Shown here piece after piece: positions 1 through 5,225 of a stretch of DNA of 5,225 nucleotides. The first letter of the stretch is position 1. Every line of letters begins with the position of its first letter. Origin of the DNA: JBAYJY01 sp041664945 (GTDB taxonomy: Bacteria; UBP15; UBA6099); assembly GCA_041664945.1 (NCBI GenBank), contig JBAYJY010000251.1, positions 1 to 5,225 of the forward strand, written 5' to 3'. The position numbers were made by a program, and so were the translations under genes. The notes under the pieces are model-generated. The model was given only the letters and a program-made list of their open reading frames with translations, ran no database searches and was not told the DNA's origin.

Positions 1-111
1 GAAATGAAAATACCGGGGCCTAAAGCTCCCGCCGCCCCGGGCGGACCAAAATCGCCGGAGAAGAAAAAGAAAAATGAAACAGAAAACAACGACACTGCCG
101 AAGAAGAGTAA
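1..111 (+). CDS. 3' end of an unidentified upstream gene (low-complexity tail)
   Basis: Frame 1 is open from the left edge to a TAA at 109-111, giving 36 residues. The first part is rich in proline, glycine and alanine (through about residue 19), then comes a lysine run (residues 21-24), then a Glu/Asn/Thr stretch ending in three glutamates. This looks like a disordered, charged C-terminal tail, and I recognise no domain. It shares 38 bases with the start of the acetyltransferase in another frame, which would fit translational coupling in a shared + strand operon. The evidence is only an open frame plus composition over about 110 bases, so it could be chance. If so, positions 1-73 are simply the leader of the acetyltransferase gene. 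Confidence 0.4.
   Translation, partial: EMKIPGPKAPAAPGGPKSPEKKKKNETENNDTAEEE
57..60 (+). promoter_or_regulatory. Possible ribosome binding site for the acetyltransferase
   Basis: GGAG lies 13 bases before the ATG at 74, separated by a purine run (AAGAAAAAGAAAA). The spacing is longer than usual. No better ribosome binding site with an in-frame ATG exists before the first conserved strand, so this is the best available support for the chosen start. Confidence 0.3.
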
Positions 112-568
112 AAACGGAGATGTACGCTTGGCGACAGTCAGCGACGCCGAACAAATTCAAGCGCTCATTATGACATATGCAAAAAAGAACGAGCTTCTCG
201 CGCGCTCTCTTAACGAGATTTATGAGAATATACGCGACTTCGTCGTGATCGAAAAGAAAGGCCGGATCATCGCCTGCGGCGCGCTCCACATCTGCTGGGA
301 CGACCTTTCAGAGATCAAGTCGCTCGCGGTAAGCGCGAGAAACAGAAGAAAAGGTTTCGGAAAAAAGATTGTCCTGTCTCTTTTCGAACAGGCGCGGACT
401 CTCGGAGTGGCTAAAGTCTTCGCTCTTACATATCAGGTGGAATTCTTCAAAGCGATGGGGTTCCGCAAAGTGGACATGAACTCGCTCCCGAAAAAAATCT
501 GGGTCGACTGCATTAAATGCTTGCGCTTCAACTGCTGCAATGAAATCGCTATGATTATTGAGTTGTGA
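74..568 (+). CDS. argA: GNAT N-acetyltransferase, short ArgA-type (N-acetylglutamate synthase-like)
   Basis: This is a complete 164-residue cytoplasmic GNAT protein. The first GNAT strand is near residues 17-21 (VRLAT). The acetyl-CoA-binding motif A has its strand at about 81-87, followed by the pyrophosphate loop RRKGFGK at residues 91-97. The late GNAT signature (LTYQVEFFKAMGF, about 118-130) leads to LPKKIW and a cysteine-rich end with C146, C149, C154 and C155. This arrangement, with LTY..FF..GF, then LP..W, then C..C and C.E.AM, matches the short stand-alone N-acetylglutamate synthases that lack the amino-acid-kinase domain of E. coli ArgA. By family, they acetylate glutamate as the first step of arginine synthesis. 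The substrate is inferred; a generic GNAT remains possible. The start at 74 leaves a 16-residue lysine-rich lead before the first strand. GGAG at 57-60 is 13 bases upstream, which is long for a Shine-Dalgarno, so initiation may rely on coupling to the upstream frame. No other arginine gene is visible. Confidence 0.85.
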   Translation: MKQKTTTLPKKSKNGDVRLATVSDAEQIQALIMTYAKKNELLARSLNEIYENIRDFVVIEKKGRIIACGALHICWDDLSEIKSLAVSARNRRKGFGKKIVLSLFEQARTLGVAKVFALTYQVEFFKAMGFRKVDMNSLPKKIWVDCIKCLRFNCCNEIAMIIEL

Positions 569-581
569 TCAAACCGGCGTG

Positions 582-615
582 GTCATTGCGAGATAGCCGA
601 AGGCTGTTGTTAGCC
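582..615 (+). repeat. Dispersed-repeat-like element (GTCATTGCGAG type) with short inverted repeats
   Basis: GTCATTGCGAG at 582-592 matches the head of a short palindromic repeat family that I recall as scattered through intergenic DNA of many bacteria. It is followed by AGCCGAAGGCT (595-605), a perfect 4-bp inverted repeat around GAA, and a further AGCC at 612-615 that can also pair with GGCT at 602-605. Only one copy is in the window, so its repeated nature rests on recognition of the sequence, not on copies seen here. Confidence 0.4.
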
Positions 616-642
616 TTCCCCGCATGTGTTAAGCGGGGGAAG
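615..642. terminator. Strong hairpin between convergent genes, possible bidirectional terminator
   Basis: CTTCCCCGC (615-623) pairs with GCGGGGGAAG (633-642), with one extra G bulged, around a 9-base loop. The stem is GC-rich and sits between the stop codons of the acetyltransferase and the convergent methyltransferase, where a shared terminator is expected. Neither side has the T-run of a classical intrinsic terminator, so termination is an inference. It may instead be the second half of the adjacent repeat-like element. Confidence 0.45.
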
Positions 643-674
643 CCGTCCCGAACTCGATATATATGTCTTCGCGC

Positions 675-1466
675 CTAAACTTTTCGAAGAACAGCAACTG
701 CTTCGTATCCGTTTATGCTGAAATGTTCCAACTCAATGCTTAGCCCGCATAATGCTTTTGCGCCGAGAATGAATTCCAGATAATCTTTAGCGGTCCAGAC
801 ATGAAAGTGAATGCTTTCGCGCGCATGTATCATGTCTGAAGCTTTGCTCTCGACCTCTCCTTCAGCGGTTTTTAGAACCAACCTACCCCATTCCTCATAG
901 TGCTCGCGATCCGAACATTCCGGACCTTCTTCGTAATCTCTTACAATATGTTCGAACGGCGTGACCCGGCGCCCTGAATCGAAAATATACCGCTTGTCGG
1001 GCGCGGTCAAAAAAAGTATGCCGGCTTTCTTCAAGACTCGCGTCATGTTCGAGATCGCAAGAATCGGGTTGCGGCAATGTTCGATATAGTGATTCGCGAT
1101 AACATAGTCCAACGAGGCATCTTCGACGCTATCGAGCTTCTCGCCGTCGTCGATGATATCGACTCTGACGATGCCTTTGATTTTCTTGATTGGGTGTTCC
1201 TTAACGAGATCGCCGGCGGACATTCTGTCCACATAGAGGGTTTTCGCCGATTTGTGTAGCCTCATTGGCCTGTCCAACGCGCCGATCTCGATTCCGCGCA
1301 TAAAACCTTTAATATACATGCTCGCCACAGACTCGCGATAAACATAGAGATCATTTACAACCGAGCCGAATATCTTCCTGAGAAAACCATGATAAATAAT
1401 CCGGCGCATGAGATTCTTTGCTCTGTACGGTATAGCGGATTTAATTTGTTTAGCGATGCCAGCCAT
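675..1466 (-). CDS. Class I SAM-dependent methyltransferase
   Basis: This complete 263-residue protein has no obvious signal peptide or membrane segment and a basic N-terminal region of about 55 residues. The Rossmann-type methyltransferase fold follows. Motif I is GIEIGALDRPM (58-68). An acidic strand end follows at YVDR (78-81, D80), then VD at 102-103. DYVIANHYIEH (120-130) resembles the post-motif 'H.iEH..dP' segment typical of methyltransferase domains, and LFLTAPDKR (about 151-159) corresponds to the later core strand. The HFHVW segment near residue 222 resembles a C-terminal element I associate with methyltransferases from polysaccharide or glycan loci. The substrate cannot be read from the sequence; a sugar or lipid-linked glycan is a guess, and no glycosyltransferase neighbour is present. 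The start is well supported by AAGGGGAG just upstream of the ATG. The gene is alone on its strand, convergent with the acetyltransferase and divergent from the GAF/HD-GYP gene. Confidence 0.88.
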   Translation of the reverse strand: MAGIAKQIKSAIPYRAKNLMRRIIYHGFLRKIFGSVVNDLYVYRESVASMYIKGFMRGIEIGALDRPMRLHKSAKTLYVDRMSAGDLVKEHPIKKIKGIVRVDIIDDGEKLDSVEDASLDYVIANHYIEHCRNPILAISNMTRVLKKAGILFLTAPDKRYIFDSGRRVTPFEHIVRDYEEGPECSDREHYEEWGRLVLKTAEGEVESKASDMIHARESIHFHVWTAKDYLEFILGAKALCGLSIELEHFSINGYEAVAVLRKV

Positions 1467-1469
1467 GTT

Positions 1470-1477
1470 CTCCCCTT
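1470..1477 (-). promoter_or_regulatory. Ribosome binding site of the methyltransferase
   Basis: Read on the minus strand this is AAGGGGAG, followed by AAC and the ATG at 1466. The AAGGGG core sits 5 bases from the start codon. It is the best Shine-Dalgarno match seen at any start in the window and fixes the methyltransferase start. Confidence 0.7.
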
Positions 1478-1641
1478 AATCATTTTACTGATAAATTGCC
1501 GCATTAACAACGACCAGTCATTCTTGACAGATTTCACAACTCCCCATTCGACAACAACTGCCGTTTCTGTCTCCGCAAAGCCAATGTCATTAATTCTCCA
1601 TAATCTCAATTCTTCCATCCAGGCAATAACAAATAATATAT

Positions 1642-1660
1642 ATTTCCAGTAAGCGGAAAT
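1642..1660. repeat. Perfect 6-bp inverted repeat upstream of the GAF/HD-GYP gene
   Basis: ATTTCC (1642-1647) and GGAAAT (1655-1660) are perfect inverted copies separated by 7 bases, 75 bases before the start of the GAF/HD-GYP gene. The half-site length and spacing suit a dimeric regulator's operator. A 6-bp palindrome in AT-rich DNA can also occur by chance. Confidence 0.3.
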
Positions 1661-1664
1661 GCGT

Positions 1665-1703
1665 TTGCGGCTTTTTATGGAATGATATAAAATACTGTAG
1701 AAT
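1665..1703 (+). promoter_or_regulatory. Weak sigma-70-like promoter candidate for the GAF/HD-GYP gene
   Basis: TATAAA at 1686-1691 and TAGAAT at 1698-1703 are both plausible -10 hexamers. The only upstream partner near TATAAA is TTGCGG (1665-1670), which matches the -35 consensus at three positions with a short 15-bp spacer. The remaining spacer (1467-1734) is AT-rich and contains no gene I can support, so a promoter is expected here, but the exact elements are uncertain. Confidence 0.3.
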
Positions 1704-1734
1704 AGAATTCAACTTTATTAAGTCAGGCCGGAAG

Positions 1735-3354
1735 ATGAAAAAGTGCGTCAAAAAAGTTAGTAAGGCTGCCGGCTCGCTCGACATGTCCCGCAGAAAGGTT
1801 TCGACTATCGAAGACCACCTGCGTCCGGTTCAATCCGACCTTGATCAATCAGAGCTTGAAGAGCTTCAGACGCTCACCACTAAGCTTCTCGATGTCGGCG
1901 TCGCAATCAGCTCGGAAATCAACTTGTACGCGCTGCTCGTCCGCATCATCGAGGAGGCAAAAGGCCTTCTCCACGCGGAGAAAGGCACTCTCTATCTCGT
2001 CGATCCTGATAAGAATGAGCTTTATTTCCATGTCGTCGATGTGGACATGCTCAAAGAAGTCCGCATTCCGATCAATCATAAAAGCATCGCCGGCTATGTC
2101 GCTCTTAAATCAGAACCGCTCAATCTTGAAGACGCTCACAAGATTGAGAAAACCTGCCCATATAAATTCAACAAGGAAATTGACAAGAAAACCGGCTACC
2201 GTACGCAGTCAGTCCTGACCGTTCCGATGATCAACAATCACGGAGAAACCACCGGCGCCGTTCAACTGATTAACAAGATGAAGACCGGGAAAGTCATAAC
2301 TTTTTCAGACCGCGACCAGAAAATCCTTATATCGCTGGCGTCGCAGGCTGCGGTCGCTATCGACAATGCGCAACTGTACAAGGAAGTCGGCGACCTGCTT
2401 AACGCCTTCGTTCGCTACTCCTCAAGCGCAATCGACGAACGGGACCCGGCCACCGCCGGACACTCGCGCCGCGTCGCCATGTACGCCGTGACCACCGCGC
2501 GCGTTATGAACTGCTTCTCGGAAGACCAGTTGAAAGAACTTGAATTCGCCGCATGGCTGCACGACGTCGGAAAAATCGGAGTCCGCGAGCACATTCTCAC
2601 AAAAGAAAACCGTCTTTACCCGGAAGAAATGGCCAAAATTCATGAGCGGTTCAGATGCATCAAGCTCGCCGCCGAGGTTTTGTGCCTGAAACAACAGGCC
2701 GGTCTTTCACAAAAAGGTTGCGTCGCTCAAAAGAATAAGATTCTCGAGTGTTTCGATAACAGCAAGTCTGAAATCGACGCCGACCTCGCTCTGATCGAGC
2801 GTGTTAACAAAGCAGGATTCGTGCCGCCGGAAGATCAAGCCCGGATCGATGAGATCGCAAGAAAAACATATGCGGACGCCGACGGAAACGTTAACTGCTA
2901 CCTGAACGAAAAGGAAGCAAGCGCTCTAAAAATAACGCGAGGCAATCTGACGGATCGGGAACGCGTGGCCATGAACGCCCATGTGGACAGCACTTTGAAT
3001 ATCCTTAGCAAGATTCCGTTCACTCGACGCCTGAGCCAGGTTCCGGATATAGCTTCCTGCCATCACGAAAAACTCGACGGCTCCGGATATCCTAAACGTT
3101 TGAAGGCTGCCGCAATTCCGCTGCAGGCGAAAATTCTGGCTCTCGTGGACATCTACGACGCGCTCACCGCTCAAGACCGCCCCTACAAACCCGCAATTCC
3201 GGTGGGCCGCTCTCTGAAAATTCTTCAGGAAGAAGTCGAAGCCGGCAGGTTGGATAAAACTGTTTTTAACGCGTTTGTGGATAATGAAGTGTATACGCTT
3301 GAAGATCCCGGCCCGGACGGAACGCAAGACTCGCGCCGGATTTTAGTTCCCTAA
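1735..3354 (+). CDS. GAF domain + HD-GYP domain protein, probable cyclic-di-nucleotide phosphodiesterase
   Basis: This complete 539-residue protein lacks a signal peptide or transmembrane segment, so it is probably cytoplasmic. A short helical lead (about 36-60) precedes a GAF sensor domain (about 62-215) with an NKFDE-like motif: N180, K181, F190, D194, and Q195 in place of the final Glu. The HD-GYP domain follows (about 222-505). It shows H243 in TAGHSRRV, the HD pair H276-D277 in LHDVGKIG, H416, the HHEKLDGSGYP signature at 443-453 with all three GYP residues, and D472 in the VDIYDALT segment followed by RPYKP. By family, such domains hydrolyse c-di-GMP, or in some members 3'3'-cGAMP. All expected metal-binding histidines and aspartates appear present, so activity is likely. 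About 100 residues (307-402) are inserted inside the HD-GYP domain. The residue four before H243 is Ala rather than the Glu of trinuclear HD-GYPs, suggesting a binuclear site. The start at 1735 has GGAAG directly adjacent, a poor spacing; M17 (1783) is a possible alternative but has no ribosome binding site. Confidence 0.92.
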   Translation: MKKCVKKVSKAAGSLDMSRRKVSTIEDHLRPVQSDLDQSELEELQTLTTKLLDVGVAISSEINLYALLVRIIEEAKGLLHAEKGTLYLVDPDKNELYFHVVDVDMLKEVRIPINHKSIAGYVALKSEPLNLEDAHKIEKTCPYKFNKEIDKKTGYRTQSVLTVPMINNHGETTGAVQLINKMKTGKVITFSDRDQKILISLASQAAVAIDNAQLYKEVGDLLNAFVRYSSSAIDERDPATAGHSRRVAMYAVTTARVMNCFSEDQLKELEFAAWLHDVGKIGVREHILTKENRLYPEEMAKIHERFRCIKLAAEVLCLKQQAGLSQKGCVAQKNKILECFDNSKSEIDADLALIERVNKAGFVPPEDQARIDEIARKTYADADGNVNCYLNEKEASALKITRGNLTDRERVAMNAHVDSTLNILSKIPFTRRLSQVPDIASCHHEKLDGSGYPKRLKAAAIPLQAKILALVDIYDALTAQDRPYKPAIPVGRSLKILQEEVEAGRLDKTVFNAFVDNEVYTLEDPGPDGTQDSRRILVP

Positions 3355-5225
3355 CTGCGCATCAATTCCCTGATTATCAAAATCGCCGCTTTTTTATCGA
3401 GTGGGGAATTCATGTTCCCGCACTTGGGCGAATGGATGCAGGATGGACAGCCATCGTCGCATTCGCACTCTGCGACCAATTCAAGCGTTTTTTCGAGCAA
3501 TTCGCCGATCCGCTCGTAACCTGTCTCAGAAAGCCCCATCCCGCCGTCGTAGGCATCGTGAATGAAAACCACAGGGCGCCCGCCGGTGTCCTGATGCGCG
3601 TCCGTCGAAACGCCGCCGATGTCCAACCGGTCGCACATCGCGAGAAATGGCAACATCGCTATCATCGCATGCTCCGTCGCGTGCAGTCCGCCGAGAAAAT
3701 CCAACTTTTCAGCCAGAACGAGTTTCTTAATGCTTTCAGGAATGACGATCCAGAATCCCTGCGTCCAAAGCCTGTCTTCCGGTAGGTCCAGCTTTTCCTT
3801 GCCGATCATCGCGCTGTCGCGCTGCCGCATCTTCTTATATGAATGAACGCGGCTCACGACCTCAATATATCCGAAATGAATCGGAGCGCCGCCGGTCTTC
3901 TTGCTCCGTTCTGTCTTATCCACCGACACTATCTCCGACGAGAGCGAGCGCGTGTAATAACTCATCGCTTTCGGCGTAACGTGGGCGACCTTTTTATCGA
4001 GATCCAGTTTCTCGACGAAATAAGTTTCGCCCATGTGCAGATAGACGGCGCCGTCGTGCAGATACTCGAAGACGGTTGTTGCGTCCATGTGGCCGAGCAG
4101 ATCGCCGCCGGGCGCGCATATAGCATACCGCTCGCTCGTCGTCGTTCGCAGATTGATGCGCCCCGCAGGATAATCCTCGCCGGTGTAGTATGCTCCGCCC
4201 CGCCGCTCGACCAATTCGCCGTCCCTGATCAGATTCCTGACGACCTTGACGAAATTCTCGCCGAACAGCTCCGCCTCCGATTTTCTAAGCGGCAACTCCG
4301 AGGCCGCAGCCTTAAGGTGCGTCTCCATGATATACGGATTCGACGGATGGACGATCGCCTGTTCGACCGGCCTGCCGAAAAAATATTCCGGACGCCTCAT
4401 GAAATACTGGTCCAGCGGTTCCGGATACGCCACAAACACCGCGAGCGACTGCTTATCCCGTCTGCCAGCGCGCCCCGCCTGCTGCCACACGCTGGCTATC
4501 GACCCGGGATAACCGTTGATAACCGCGGCGTCGAGGCTGCCGATATCGACGCCGAGCTCCAGCGCATTCGTGCAGGTGACGCCCAGCAGAGCGCCTTCCG
4601 CAAGATCGCGCTCAATTGCGCGCCGCTCGGAAGGCAGATAACCGCCCCGGTAGGACATGATGCTTTCCGGGGAGACCGTGCCTTTCAGCAACTTATCGCG
4701 CGTCGCCTTCAGGATAACCTCGACGGTCGGCTTCGCGCGCGCGAACACTATCGTCCGCTTCAGCGCGTTCATGCAGTAGGCGAACAGATTTATCGTTTCG
4801 GTCAGCGGGCTTCTCCGCGTATCCTTCGAGCCTTTCATAAACGGCGGATTCCATAGGACAAACACGCGCCCTGCGTTGGGCGCGCCGCTCTCGGTTATCG
4901 CGGTTATAGGCCTGCCCGTCAGCCGTTCCGCGTGTTCCGCCGGATTCGATATCGTCGCCGAGCAGCAAATGAACTGCGGCTTTCCCCCATGATATTCGCA
5001 TACCCGAATCAGACGTCTCAGCAGGTTAGCCACGTGTGAGCCGAATACGCCCCTGTAGGTGTGAATTTCATCTATGACGATATATTTGAGGCGCGAGAAG
5101 AACTCTCCCCAGAAGCGCGCGTGATTCGGGATGATGCCGATGGAAAGCATGTCCGGATTCGTGAGCAGAATACGGGCCTCGCGGCGCAGCGCCGTGCGGT
5201 CGTCGCGCGGAGTGTCGCCGTCGTA
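3351..5225 (-). CDS. mrfA: MrfA/YprA-type DEAH-box helicase with C-terminal cysteine-cluster (DUF1998-like) domain, 5' end outside the window
   Basis: The frame stays open to the right edge, giving 624 residues; the ATG at 5150 is internal. The fragment opens with YDGDTPRDDR and then TNPDM, hallmarks of this family. Visible SF2 motifs, numbered from the edge, are motif II DEIH (52-55), motif III SAT (89-91), motifs IV/V in the second RecA domain (IVFARA, then TNALELGVDIG) and motif VI QQAGRAGRR (248-256). The Q motif, Walker A and motif Ia lie beyond the edge, so about 125-150 N-terminal residues are missing, judging from the roughly 750-residue B. subtilis protein. The C-terminal part carries C587, C589, C593, C596 and C602 just before GN..SPLDK, the presumed zinc-binding cluster of DUF1998-bearing helicases. 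In B. subtilis, MrfA is a 3'-5' DNA helicase that works with the nuclease MrfB in mitomycin-type damage repair. No mrfB is visible here. The stop codon overlaps that of the convergent GAF/HD-GYP gene. Confidence 0.93.
   Translation of the reverse strand, partial: YDGDTPRDDRTALRREARILLTNPDMLSIGIIPNHARFWGEFFSRLKYIVIDEIHTYRGVFGSHVANLLRRLIRVCEYHGGKPQFICCSATISNPAEHAERLTGRPITAITESGAPNAGRVFVLWNPPFMKGSKDTRRSPLTETINLFAYCMNALKRTIVFARAKPTVEVILKATRDKLLKGTVSPESIMSYRGGYLPSERRAIERDLAEGALLGVTCTNALELGVDIGSLDAAVINGYPGSIASVWQQAGRAGRRDKQSLAVFVAYPEPLDQYFMRRPEYFFGRPVEQAIVHPSNPYIMETHLKAAASELPLRKSEAELFGENFVKVVRNLIRDGELVERRGGAYYTGEDYPAGRINLRTTTSERYAICAPGGDLLGHMDATTVFEYLHDGAVYLHMGETYFVEKLDLDKKVAHVTPKAMSYYTRSLSSEIVSVDKTERSKKTGGAPIHFGYIEVVSRVHSYKKMRQRDSAMIGKEKLDLPEDRLWTQGFWIVIPESIKKLVLAEKLDFLGGLHATEHAMIAMLPFLAMCDRLDIGGVSTDAHQDTGGRPVVFIHDAYDGGMGLSETGYERIGELLEKTLELVAECECDDGCPSCIHSPKCGNMNSPLDKKAAILIIRELMRS

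Noticed and set aside
1524..1529. A perfect TTGACA -35 hexamer on the plus strand
   Set aside because: No acceptable -10 hexamer lies 16-18 bp downstream (the sequence there is around ATTCGAC), and it is over 200 bp from the next gene.
1355..1618. An 87-codon minus-strand frame covering the methyltransferase start and its upstream region
   Set aside because: About 52 codons precede the methyltransferase ATG, but I recognise no domain and the rest overlaps conserved methyltransferase codons in another frame. The well-placed AAGGGGAG before 1466 supports the methyltransferase instead. It could be a small leader gene, but I cannot support it.
3843..4856. A 337-codon plus-strand frame opposite the helicase
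   Set aside because: It is antisense to conserved helicase motifs including motif VI, has an arginine-rich composition typical of GC-driven shadow frames, and shows no recognisable domain.
5001..5150. Start of the helicase at the ATG on the minus strand at 5150
   Set aside because: The frame stays open for 25 more codons to the edge and encodes family-typical residues (YDGDTPRDDR, TNPD) directly before that Met, which is the internal Met of TNPDM.
3351..5225. A DISARM-type defence system, because DUF1998 and helicases occur there
   Set aside because: Here the helicase motifs and the cysteine cluster lie in one polypeptide of MrfA/YprA architecture. No methyltransferase, phospholipase D or separate DrmB-like gene is adjacent, so a housekeeping repair helicase is the simpler reading.

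Overview
The window comes from a bacterium, most likely a free-living Gram-negative or uncultivated-lineage type. Coding DNA is dense and of moderate-to-high GC, and HD-GYP signalling proteins are typical of environmental and motile bacteria. A short stand-alone N-acetylglutamate-synthase-like GNAT is also seen mainly outside the enterics. Nothing here fixes the phylum. I see no rRNA, tRNA, CRISPR array, insertion sequence, integrase or phage gene.

Layout, left to right. (1) Positions 1-111 are the last 36 codons of an upstream + strand frame with a Pro/Lys/Glu-rich tail. It overlaps the start of (2), a complete GNAT acetyltransferase (74-568, +) of the short ArgA type. (3) A convergent spacer (569-674) holds a dispersed-repeat-like sequence and a strong hairpin. 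(4) A class I SAM-dependent methyltransferase (675-1466) lies on the - strand. (5) A 268-bp AT-rich divergent spacer (1467-1734) carries a perfect 6-bp inverted repeat and a weak promoter candidate. (6) A GAF + HD-GYP protein (1735-3354, +) is probably a cyclic-di-nucleotide phosphodiesterase. (7) The 3' part of a large MrfA/YprA-type DEAH helicase with a C-terminal cysteine cluster (3351-5225, -) runs off the right edge. Genes 6 and 7 converge and their stop codons share the tetranucleotide CTAA.

The complete genes look like independent housekeeping or signalling functions: arginine biosynthesis, small-molecule or glycan methylation, second-messenger turnover and DNA repair. They do not form one operon; strand changes break the window into single-gene units, except for the overlapping pair at the left edge. 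I found no convincing new multi-gene system. The points most worth a second look are a split or duplicated helix motif with a roughly 100-residue insertion inside the HD-GYP domain, a near-canonical cyclic-nucleotide motif in its GAF domain, the shared-stop convergent overlap, and the repeat/hairpin spacer at 569-674.
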